A stretch of DNA of 64,000 nucleotides from Coniferiporia sulphurascens. Lineage: Eukaryota; Basidiomycota; Agaricomycetes; Hymenochaetales; Hymenochaetaceae. The DNA is taken from NCBI GenBank assembly GCA_002794785.1, contig NBBA01000011.1, forward strand, positions 310,001-374,000, in the 5' to 3' direction. Below the pieces are notes generated by a model. The model did no database searches. It was given only the letters and a program-made list of their open reading frames with translations, and was not told where the DNA came from. Made by a program: the position numbers and the translations under genes. This document shows, one piece after another, positions 54,843 to 64,000 of this stretch; position 1 is the stretch's first letter, and every line of letters begins with the position of its first letter.

Positions 54843-57800
54843 GTGCACAAATCCGTGTACTCCAGTGGAACGCCACCTGCTCACTTGTGGCGATTCACTC
54901 CCTGATCCCCATCCTTACTAATGAACCCTCCCCCCCTCACCTGATTTTGATCCAGGAGCCACTGTGGTATCAAATCGGGCTACAACCCTCACTCACCAAC
55001 CCAGATGGGGAAGTGGTACTCAACGTACCGACAATCCCTGGCTTTGTACCAGTACTCCCTCCGACCACCCGACCTAGGGTGGTGACTTATGTCTCAAGGA
55101 CCCTCCCCCAATCTGCATGGTCAGTCATCGGCCCAGCCTCAAGTGGCACCGATGTGGTGATGGTGGAGATCCAGGGAAACCGTCCCATCAGGGTGTGCAA
55201 CTACTACAGTATGTTGCCCCCGGATAGGGTGGAAGCCAGACTAGGGTACCCAGGTGAGACGTTCCTCAGCTCTCTCCCCTCGGCTCTCGCCTCCACCCTC
55301 ACAATTGCTGGTGACTTCAACCATCACCACCACTCATGGTCAACCCTCAACACCACCCAAGAGGAAAATCACAGAGCCCAACCTCTGGACGACTTCTTTA
55401 GGGAAAACAGCCACAAACCAGCCCACCCACCCGACTGCAACACCCGACCCCTCCCTGGGCGTCGGAGATGCCCAATCGATATGGTGTGGGCACCACCATC
55501 AGTCAATCCAGAGTCCATCATGGACTCATTCAATGCAACCCCTTCACCACTATCCGACCACCAAGTCCTTCAGTGGTCAATACCAACCTCAATACCACAG
55601 CCTACACCTACGACATGGAAACTCAGCAATGAGGATAAGGACAGTTGGACGGAGGCCGCATTCCCAGCGCTCACAAACGCATTCACCCTGCCAGTGGTGG
55701 ATACTAACTCCCTAGATCTGAAAGCCAGTGCCATTCTGAGAGCCATGACAGACATGCTGCAACCATTCACCAAAATCCGCACTCCGTTGAAAACAGCTGT
55801 CCCCTGGTGGTCGTCCAACTGCCAGGATCTACTGAATGCAATCCACAGTGCCCAAACACCAATTGTGAAAGCGGTGGCAAGACGCTCATTCAAACGAGGG
55901 GTGCGAGCCGCTAAACGAACATACTACTCAGAACAGGTGTCAGAGGCCGACCCCTCTAACATCTGGTCATGGGCCAAACGAGGCCTGGGCGTCCGCCTGA
56001 CCCAAGTACCCTCGCTCAAATGCGGGGACAGCACCTTCACCCAGACGGACAACGAGAAAGGTGAGCTCTTCAGATTTACCTTCTTCCCACCGCCCCCCCC
56101 ACTCCCAGCCATGGGCCTTGGCCCCCTGCCACCCCCTACCCCAGCTGCGCTGCCATTACTCTTCACTGAGCTTACAGGCGCACTGGCTGATACCTCCAAC
56201 TTGTTGGCTCTGGGCCCCTCGGGGATTGGGTATTGCCCCCTGAAATGGGTGGTTGATGCCTACCCAGATGAGGTACTAGCGCTTTTCAACGACTGCCTGT
56301 GACTGGGCCACCACCCAGCCTGCTGGCGGACAGCAAAGGTCGTGATGCTACGGAAGCCAAACAAGAAGGACCCATTTTCCCCCTGTTCCTACCACCCCAT
56401 TACCCTTGAGGAAACCTTGGGCAAGTTACTCGAGAAAATGATCACTAACCGGCTCCAGTACCTTGCAAATGCGAGGAACTGGCTGCCACCAAACCAGTAT
56501 GGAGGACGTCAGGGCCACTCGGTCTACGACACCACCCAGCATCTATTACAGATAGTCGAAGGCACACACGCAAAAGGCCTTGTATGCTCTATCCTAGCGG
56601 TGGACATCCAGGGCTTTTTCGACTCAGTGCACCCTAGACGACTCCACCACCAGCTTTTGGAGATGGGATGTCCACCGAACATGGTGGAGTGGTGTCTCTC
56701 CTTCATGACGAACAGGGAAGTGGCCGTCTCATTCGACGGCACAACCCTACCGACTGCACCAAAGCCCGACCTCGGCACCCCACAAGGGTCACCGGTCTCA
56801 CCAATCCTATTGACAATTTTTGCAGGTATTGTGATGCAGCGTTTTCAACAACGTGGCTCCCAACTACTAGCATATGTCGATGACCACCTCATCGCCTGTG
56901 TGGGCACCTCAGTGACAGCTAACTGCTGATCCCTTGCACAGGCCTACCAACAGCTTGACCTCCTCTTTTGCCAAATCGGTCTCAACATCAAGCCAGCTAA
57001 GATGGAGGCCCTACACTTTCACCCACCCAGGCGGCGAACCGGCTACCATCGCTGGGACACCATGGGGATTCAAATCGACGCCACAACCCTGGTTCGACCC
57101 ACCAACCCTTTGCACTGGCTATGGATTTGGTGGGATGCAGGCCTCACCTTCAAACCACACATGGAATGCATGTGTTCCAAGGGGCTATCAACACTGGCGG
57201 CCCTCTGCATTCTCGGCAATACTGAGAGGGGCCTATCAGCCATCCACCTCTGCCGACTCTACACTGCCTGCGTGCGCACTGTTCTAGCATGGGGCGCACC
57301 AGTATGGTACCATGGACGTCGACAAAAAACCCTAGTCAACCAACTACAGGCCATGCAGAACACTGCTTGCCGTTGGATATTGGGAGTCTATAAGGGTGCG
57401 TCTCCTCATTCCACAAATTTTCTTTGTTCCACCCCCCCATTCTTTGCTTATTTTGAATATTTAAAAACCAACCACACACTGCGCCTGTGGCACACCCCCC
57501 ACTGTGTAGGGCAGAAAAAGTTCAACCCTAATGCTAACACTCCTTTTTCCCTTTTGTTGCAGGTCTGCGTCCCCCGAGTCCAATGGATCCCAGCATACAC
57601 GCACCCCCCCTGGACGGACCCCCTTGCCTTTGGTAAAGGGCGCATCATCTTTTCAGTCCCAAGACAGCCAGTCTCCGCGAACTTATGCGACCACTATGTC
57701 GCCCAGGCCAGGATTTGCTGCACTGACACCTCCCTGCAAGTCTTCACTGATGGCTCACACATCGGAAACGCCTCAGGGTCAGCCATCTGCGGCATGAAGG

Positions 57801-59104
57801 GGATGCTTCAAATTAGTTCCCTCAAGCTCGCCTCCCCCACCTGCACCACAGCAACAGATGCCGAGATTTTCTCACTGGCAACTGCTCCAGGCTGGGCAGC
57901 TAGACGACTCCACCACCTACTGCCAGAAGCCCAGGAGATCTTCTTCCTCTCGGACTCCCTGACAGCACTCGGACTCTTCTGCACCTGGCCCTCCGCTTCA
58001 GGGGCCCAGCTCCTCCCCCTTTGGAAGGCAGGGGTTGAGACCCTACTTGACTCGTTTCCGAATCTAACCATTCATTTCCGATGGTGCCCAGGGCATGAGG
58101 ACATCCCTGGGAATGAATGGGCAGACTCTGAGGCGAAGCTAGCAACCGAGCTTCCCCCATCTTCACTCACCCCCTCTATCTCTGCTCTGAAGGAAGTGGC
58201 AACACGCACACTCAGTGAACATTGGTCCCTTCAGCTGGCCTGCCCCCTGGCCTCCACCACCAACAAATACTTGGCAGTGACAGGGCCCCCTACACGAAGA
58301 CCAAGAAAGCTCATTACAATCTCGGTTGACCACCCTCGCACAGAACTCACTGCAGTGGCGCAGGTCCTCTGCCATGCCAGTCCCTACAGGGGCTACTGGC
58401 TGAGCTTCGACTCAGCCTACCGGCACAGGCACGGCCTGATCTCCCACTGCAGGTGGCACAACCACCCTCCCTGGCCAGCACAATCAACCTCCCATATCCT
58501 CAGTGGATGCGAGACCTTTCAGCCTTGGATACGACGTGTCTGGCCCAAGAGCGACCCCCTCCCTGTCCACCATACCGAATGGGCGGATATTAAATAAATA
58601 TAATGAAACGATATAAATAACAGATGATCATATGAACATCCATCTTACTAAGTAAATGATAATGCAACAATAACGCCATACAATAGGAGCTATGATAGTT
58701 ATAGTATATGTAGCTCATGATAGATGTATATAAGGAGAGCTGGTCTCTACCATGAAATACATTGGTTTATGCTGATAACCCACCTTTGCTTCAACCTCAC
58801 CACTGCACCTCATCATCTACCACAACGTGCGTAGATTCTAAGAGTGGATGAAAACCACATTCTGGTCTTAAGGCACTGGCTATGCCTTACAGGCCACCTC
58901 AATCGGATGTCTAACCGTACAGCTGGGGCGATCCGCCTTGCCTTCGTGGCCATGGACCTAGACGAACTCCCCACCGATAACAACCTCGACTTAGATACCC
59001 TCCGGGGCTACATGTGTAGGTTGCTTGGATCCAGGACTCAGGATGCAGACCTGGCCCTTTTGGAGCTCTCAGGTATGCTCCCCCCATTTCCCTCTGACTT
59101 GTGA
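54839..59104 (+). pseudogene. LINE-H ORF2: endonuclease, RT, RNase H
   Basis: One frame from ATG 54839 to TGA 59102-59104, 1,334 codons after removing the solo copia LTR and one TSD. Endonuclease: LQWNATCS, LIQEPLWYQIG, IAGDFNHHHHSW, CPIDMVWAPP, PLSDHQVLQW. RT: DIQGFFDSV, GTPQGSPVSPIL, AYVDDHLI (~56876). RNase H: VFTDGSHIGNASGS, TDAEIFSLA, FLSDSLTAL, WCPGHEDIPGNEWADSEA, so all catalytic residues are present. C-terminal HCRWHNHPPWPAQSTSHILS with H-x4-C. Stops TGA at 56300 and 56927, both consistent with CGA ancestry. Confidence 0.93.
58588..58843 (+). repeat. Solo copia LTR in LINE-H ORF2
   Basis: 256 bp, TATTAAAT...GATTCTAAGA, with 5-bp duplication GCGGA/GTGGA (58583-58587; 58844-58848) differing at one CpG-type site. 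Removal rejoins EWAD-ENHILVLRHW. Confidence 0.92.
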
Positions 59105-59438
59105 CTGCCATTCAGATTCCTCTCGGTTTTTTCTATGGCAATCGCAGCCACTCCTCTTCGCTTCTAAGGGACTCTCTCTTCCTGACCTCATTTCAAACAG
59201 TTCTGGTTTTCTGTAGTCACGATATGTATTCCTCCCTCTCCCCCCCATATTTATCCTTAATAGGATGCATAAGTACACTAGGCCCCCTTGGAGGCATGCG
59301 TCCCACCCAGTTTCACTTGATGAGCGATGACGGGTGCCTCAGTAGTTAGGTAGTTTACAGGCGGCCCCTCCGGGGCTGCAGGTGTATTACATAGCACAGC
59401 AGGAATAATAAATTTAAAAAAAAAAAAAAAAAAAAAAA

Positions 59439-60195
59439 GGGGGGGTGGTTGTGCCATCTGCAATGCGAGATCAGGCCATGCCTGCGATGGTAGGCTGAGT
59501 CAAAACTCAGCCAGTATCCCCCATAGGGACCGGCGCAGCAGAGGACCTGTGCGACTGCAGATAGCTCATTGCATGGGTGGTCGACTGAATGCATGAGGAG
59601 CTTTCAAGGTCGGCATGAGGGTAGGCCGTGGACTGCCAGGTATTTGTCGGCAGTCAAGGCTAGGGGGCGGGCTAATGAGAGCGTCCATCTTTCCATAAGA
59701 GTGTGGATGGTGACTTCTTTTAGTGCGGATATGGAGGGTTTAAGATCGGATGGAGGGAGCTTGGTTGCCAGCTTAGCTTCCCTGTCAGCCCATTCATTTC
59801 CGGGGATGTCCGAGTGTCCGGGGCACCATACAAAGTGAATGGTAAGTTGGGGATATGAGTCTAGCAGAGTCTCCACACCCGCTTTCCAAATGTGGAGGAG
59901 GTGGGCACCGGGGGTGGCGGCCCAGGTGCAGAAAAGGTGGAGAGCAGTCAGCAAATCAGACAGAAAGAAGATATCCAATGCGGCATGCAGTTGAGCCAGG
60001 AGGCGGCATGCTACCCAGCCCGGGGCCATGGCAAGGGAAAATTCCTCAGTGTCTGTGGCTGTGGCACAGGTGGGGGACTCCAGTCATCATGACCAGAGTC
60101 GGGTATGGCCAAGCATGGCGCAAATGGCCGAGCCTGACTTATTGTCCATGTGGGAGCCGTCTGTGAATACCTGTACATGGGGGGTTGAGCTTTCG
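59439..60195 (-). pseudogene. LINE-I: RNase H and start of C-terminal region
   Basis: On minus it starts at CTCAACCCCCCATGTACAGG (HVQVFTDGSHMDNKSGS), then TDTEEFSLAMAPG, FLSDLLTAL, WCPGHSDIPGNEWAD, to the HCRWHNHPP region, where it is cut by the tail of LINE-H. It follows directly after the RNase H of LINE-J, so RNase H is present twice in a row. Confidence 0.85.
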
Positions 60196-63100
60196 GGGAC
60201 GATGGGAGGGGGCACCATTGACAGCTAGGTATTTGTCGGCTGTCAAGGCGAGGGGGTGGGCCAGAGAAAGGGTCCATCGCTCCATGAGGGTGTTGACAGT
60301 GACCTCTTTCAGTGCGGAGGTGGAGGGTGCAAGGGGAGACGGGGGGAGATTCGTTGCGAACTTCGCCTTGCGGTCTGCCCATTCATTCCCCAGGATGTCG
60401 GAGTGACCCGGACACCAAACGAAGTGAATGGAGAGATTCGGGTATGAGTCCAATAGGGTCTGGACCCCTGCCTTCCATTGGTGGAGGAGATGTGTGCCTG
60501 GAGCTGGCGCCCATGTTTGGGTCAGGTGGAGTGCTGTCAGCGAATCTGACAAAAAGAAGATGTTGGATGCGACAGGCAGAAGCTCCCGGAGGTGGCATGT
60601 GGCCCAGCTTGGTGCAGAGGTAAGTGAGAAAATTTCCACATCCGTAGCTGTGGCACAGGTGGGGGAGGCAAGCCGGCGAGATTTGAGGCAGGTGAGGCCT
60701 TCCATGGTGCAGACTGCTGACCCAGACTTAGAGCCGATGCAGGAGCCATCGGTGAAGACCTGGAGATAAGGGAGGGTGCTCAGGGAGCATGCAGCACCCA
60801 CAATTTCCTTGTGGGTGTCTTCACTGACCAGAGTGATAGGAGTGGCAAATGAGACTCAACCATTTGTAAATGCCAGAGGATCCATCCATGGGGGATGAGT
60901 GTATGCAGGGACCGGTTGTACCCGAGGGACCCAGGCCTGCAGAGAAGTGGAAAAGGGACAGTTAGTTACAGATTTGTTATATCATTTTCTACCGACGGAA
61001 TGCAGTGTACACCAGAGGCAAAGAGAGTGGAGAGTCTTAGTGTATTCAAAATAGTAAGAGAGAGGGGGAAGGGAACAAAGAAAGTTTGTGGAGAAAGGGG
61101 AGGCGCCTTTGTAGACGCCCAGGATCCATCTGCATGCTGTGTTTTGCATGGCCTGCAGGCAGCTTACTAGTGTTTTTTGGCACCGGCCATGGTACCAAAC
61201 TGGAGTGCCCCATGTGAGAACGGAGTGGATGCAGGTGATATACAGTTGACGGAGGAGGAGGGCCGAAATTCCACATTCCGTGTTACCGAGGATGCGGAGG
61301 GCAGCTAGCATGGAGAGGCCCTTGGAGCACATGTGCTCTACATGGGCCTTGAAGGTGAGTGCGGGGTCCCACCATATTCCCAGCCATCGGAGCGGGATAG
61401 AGGGTCGGATTAGCATGGTGGGGGCAACCCAAACCCCCGCAGTGTCCCAGTCGGTATAGGCGGCTGAGTGGCATCGAGGTGGGTGAAAGTGTTGGCACTC
61501 CATTTTGGCAGCTTTGATGTTGAGGCCGATGGTGCCGAAGTGGGCGTTGAGTTGGTGGTAGGCATTAGACAGCTGCTGGCAGTTGGATGCCACACTAGGT
61601 CTGATGCACATGAGGAGGTGGTCATCAACATATGCAAGGGCGGTGGTGCCGGTTTGGTGAAATTTCCGGAGGACCACGCCCGCAAATATGGTCGAGAGAA
61701 TTGGGGAGACCAGCGACCCTTGGGGGGTGCCGAGGTCGGGTTTTTGGGCTGTTGGGAGGGTGGTGCCATCAAAAGCGATGGCTACCTGCTGATCCGTCAT
61801 GAAGGACAGACACCAATCCACCATGTCCAGTGGGCATTGGAGGTCCAGCAATTGTTGGTGGAGGAGTTGGGGGTTTACCGAGTTGAAGAAACCTTGTATG
61901 TCGACCACAAGGACCGAACATACACGGCCCTCGGCATGGGTGCGTTCCACAATCTGAAGGAGGTGCTGGGCGGCATCGTAGACAGAGTGTCCTTGACGCC
62001 CACCATATTGGTTAGGTGGCAGCCAATTTCTCATGTTAGCGAGGAATTGGAGCCGGTTAGCAATAATTTTTTCGAGGAGTTTCCCTAGGGTCTCTTCGAG
62101 GGAGATGGGTCGGTATGATCGTGGTGAGAAAGGGTCCTTCTTTTTTGGCTTCCAGAGCATGACCACTTTTGCTGACCGCCAACACTTAGGGTGGTGCCCC
62201 AAGCGCAGGCAGTCATTGAAAAGGGTGAGGATCTCCTCAGGGTAGGCATCTACCACCCATTTTAAAGGGTGGTATCCGATCCCCGAGAGGCCCAGGGCTG
62301 ACAAGTTGGAGGTGTTGGACAGTGCCCCCGTAAGCTCCGTGAGGAGGATGGGCAGGGCAGCTGGTTGGGGGGGGGGTGGCGGTGTGTCGGGTGCTTGTTG
62401 TGGTGGCAGGGGTGTGAAAAATGTGGTGCGGAAAAGCTCACCTTTCTCGACGTCAGATTGGGTGAAGGTGCCGTCATGCTTTTTGAGCAAAGGGATTGGT
62501 GTGGGTCGGTTGCCAAGGCCATGTTTGGCCCAGCCCCAGATGTTGGAGGCGTCTGCCTGGTCTGCTTGCTCGGTGTAAAAGTTTCTCTTTGCCGCTCGGA
62601 TGCCCCGCTTAAAGGCGTGGCAGGCTGCTGACCGTTGAAGGGGGGTGGTGGCCGCTGAAATCGCCTGTAGGAGCGTTTTGCATGTCGGGGTCCACCAGGG
62701 GACCTCGGTTTTGGACAGCTTGGTGATTCAGGTGAAGGGGGTGAGGGCTGAGATCATGGAGTCGACCACAGCCTGTGCTTTGATGTCGAGGGTGGGGGTG
62801 TTGTTTGCCTGTAGTGTAAAGGTGGCTTCGAGTAGTGGAAAGGCGATGTTGGTCCACTCCTCCTTGTTGGCCGGTGTTAGCCGGTGGGTTTTGACGGTAG
62901 GAGGTGGGGGCCAAGTCGGCAGCAACCAGTGTAGTATGGTGTGGTCAGACAGTGCGGAGGTGGTTGAGGTGCTCAAATCTAATATAGAGTCAGGGTTGAT
63001 TGTGGGAGGGGACCAGATCATGTCAATGGGGCACCATCGATGATTGTCGACGGGCCTGGAGTCCGAATCTGGGAGGTGGGCTGGCGCAAGGCCATGCTCC

Positions 63101-63584
63101 CGGAAGAAGTCATCAAGAGGTTGCACTCTCAAATCTTCCTGCCATGTAGCAAGTAGTTCAGACCACGAGTGGTGGGGACAGTTGAAGTCGCCTGCCACCA
63201 GGAGGGTGGAGGCCAAAGCTGGTGGAATTGCAAAAAGAAATGACTCACCAGGATAGAGGGGGGTGGTGGTGGTGCAGTCCGGGGTGTGCATTCCATAGTA
63301 GTTGCAGAGGCAGATCGTCCACTGGGAGCGGATTTCGATGGTGAGGATGTCGGTGCCCATGGATGCGGCACTGAGAACTGACCAGGCAGTAGATGGGATG
63401 GTCCGGGATACATACGTAACAACCCTTGGCCGGGTGGCTGGGGGAAGAATGGCTGTGTATCCGGGGAGGGACGGGACATTGATTACCGGCATGCCAGTGG
63501 GATCAGTAAGTGAGGGCTGGAGACCTATTTGGTACCAGGGTGGTTCCTGGATCAAAATAATGGTAGGTGGGGATGGGTCAGTGG
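60196..63584 (-). pseudogene. LINE-J ORF2: endonuclease, RT, first RNase H
   Basis: One frame on minus from ~63584: LIQEPPWYQIG, VAGDFNCPHHSW, CPIDMIWSPP, ALSDHTILHW; RT with KKKDPFSPRSYRPIS, DIQGFFNSV (Asn where LINE-H has Asp), GTPQGSLVSPIL, AYVDDHLLM (~61630); RNase H VFTDGSCIGSKSGS, TDVEIFSL, SDSLTAL, WCPGHSDILGNEWAD. TGA codons near 62728, 60982 and 60857 replace CGA. The ORF ends at LAVNGAPSHRP at ~60200, joined to LINE-I. Its 5' side is cut by the tail of LINE-K. Confidence 0.88.
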
Positions 63585-64000
63585 TTTTTTTTTTTTTTTT
63601 AAATTTATTATTCCTGCAGTGTTACATAATTACAAGCTGCCCCCCTGGAGGGGGGGCCCTAACTACCTAACAACAGAGGCGCCCATCATTGCGCATTGCA
63701 CAAAACTGGGCGGGGGCTCTGCTCCCCAAGGGGTGCCGAAGTGTGGAGGGCCCCTATTTAGTATGAAACAAAACAAGAGAGAGGGATACATATCGCTACA
63801 AACAAACCATGTGGGTTAGGGCAGGTTAAGGTAAGAAGCTTAGAAGTGGAAAGGGATGGCGAGAGTGCTGGCTGAGACGTATCATGGGGAATTCGAAAGG
63901 CAGGCGTTAGTCAGTTGGAAAAGGGGGGAGCGTACCTGATAGCTCCAAAAGGGCTGGGTCCAAGTCCCGAGTTCGGGGTCCAAGCATATGACACATGTAT
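63585..64000 (-). mobile_element. LINE-K, 3' end (runs off window)
   Basis: Oligo-A tail (T run 63585-63600), AATAATAAATTT, TACTGCAGG complement, stem GGGCCCCCCCTCCAGGGGGG (minus, 63640-63659), 3' UTR, and the last codons of ORF2 (LLELSGTLPPFSN) ending at TGA near 63916. It is inserted into the LINE-J endonuclease gene; the other flank is outside the window. Confidence 0.85.

Larger units (their letters stand above)
52756..59438 (+). mobile_element. LINE-H, nearly full-length two-ORF LINE
   Basis: 6.7 kb including a solo copia LTR: 5' UTR of ~107 bp starting ATCCCTTCTTGACC, ORF1, ORF2 overlapping by ATGA, 3' UTR with stem GCGGCCCCTCCGGGGCTGC (59361-59379) and an A-rich tail (59415-59438). 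The most complete LINE in the window and the reference for the fragments. Domain content (APE endonuclease, RT, RNase H) fits the Tad1/I-like LINEs of fungi. No target duplication recognised. Confidence 0.92.

Noticed and set aside
1..64000. CRISPR array, tRNA or rRNA genes.
   Set aside because: No spaced short direct repeats, no cloverleaf with conserved arms and no rRNA-like blocks were recognised; repeats here are transposon parts.

Overview
The window is wall-to-wall transposable elements; I found no intact host gene, rRNA, tRNA or CRISPR array. The element types suggest a filamentous fungus, most likely a basidiomycete of the Agaricomycetes type: LINEs with an APE-type endonuclease, RT and RNase H (Tad1/I-like), chromodomain Ty3/gypsy elements, Ty1/copia elements and a pogo-type TA-flanked inverted-repeat element. 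The host assignment is inference. Nearly every in-frame stop that I inspected is TGA standing where a related copy has CGA (or CAA), so the elements are decaying mainly by C-to-T change at CpG.

Layout. 1-2006 (+) is the 3' end of gypsy family G1 (copy A). 2007-2582 is the 3' part of a non-coding repeat named here R (copy R1). 2583-8073 (-) is copia C1 with TSD CTCTT. 8079-8411 (+) is LINE-A, the part of an R-LINE chimera that lies beyond C1. 8412-12347 (-) is LINE-B, carrying a solo G1 LTR. 12348-19725 (-) is a nearly complete G1 element (copy B). 19726-22587 (+) is LINE-C. 22594-23695 is an LTR remnant and an unassigned low-copy-looking stretch.

23696-40642 is a five-level nest: an old G2-type LTR (Y) holds another solo LTR (X, TSD ACGTG), which holds a pogo-type inverted-repeat element (TSD TA), which holds full-length gypsy G2 on the minus strand (24368-39952, TSD GAGCT). 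G2 in turn holds full-length copia C2 (26863-32301, TSD CATGC) and deleted copia C3 (34821-38892, TSD CATAC). Removing each insertion restores the reading frame or sequence beneath it.

40710-64000 is a LINE graveyard: a solo copia LTR, R2 plus a LINE fragment (-), LINE-E with ORF1 and a split ORF2 (+), R3 plus LINE-F (+) with the complete chimera R4+LINE-G inserted in it (14-bp TSD), the nearly complete two-ORF LINE-H (52756-59438, +), and minus-strand LINE-I, LINE-J and LINE-K.

How it fits together. The LINE machinery (ORF1 zinc-knuckle protein; ORF2 endonuclease-RT-RNase H) appears to have built mosaic copies in which a constant ~1.26-1.32 kb R sequence is joined to LINE 3' segments of different length. 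This is the pattern expected from template switching during target-primed reverse transcription, as known for WEIRD/MGL (MINE) chimeras in Magnaporthe. The other notable system is gypsy G1, which carries two extra ORFs between the chromodomain and the 3' LTR: a small membrane-segment ORF3 and a double zinc-knuckle ORF4, the latter present in both copies.
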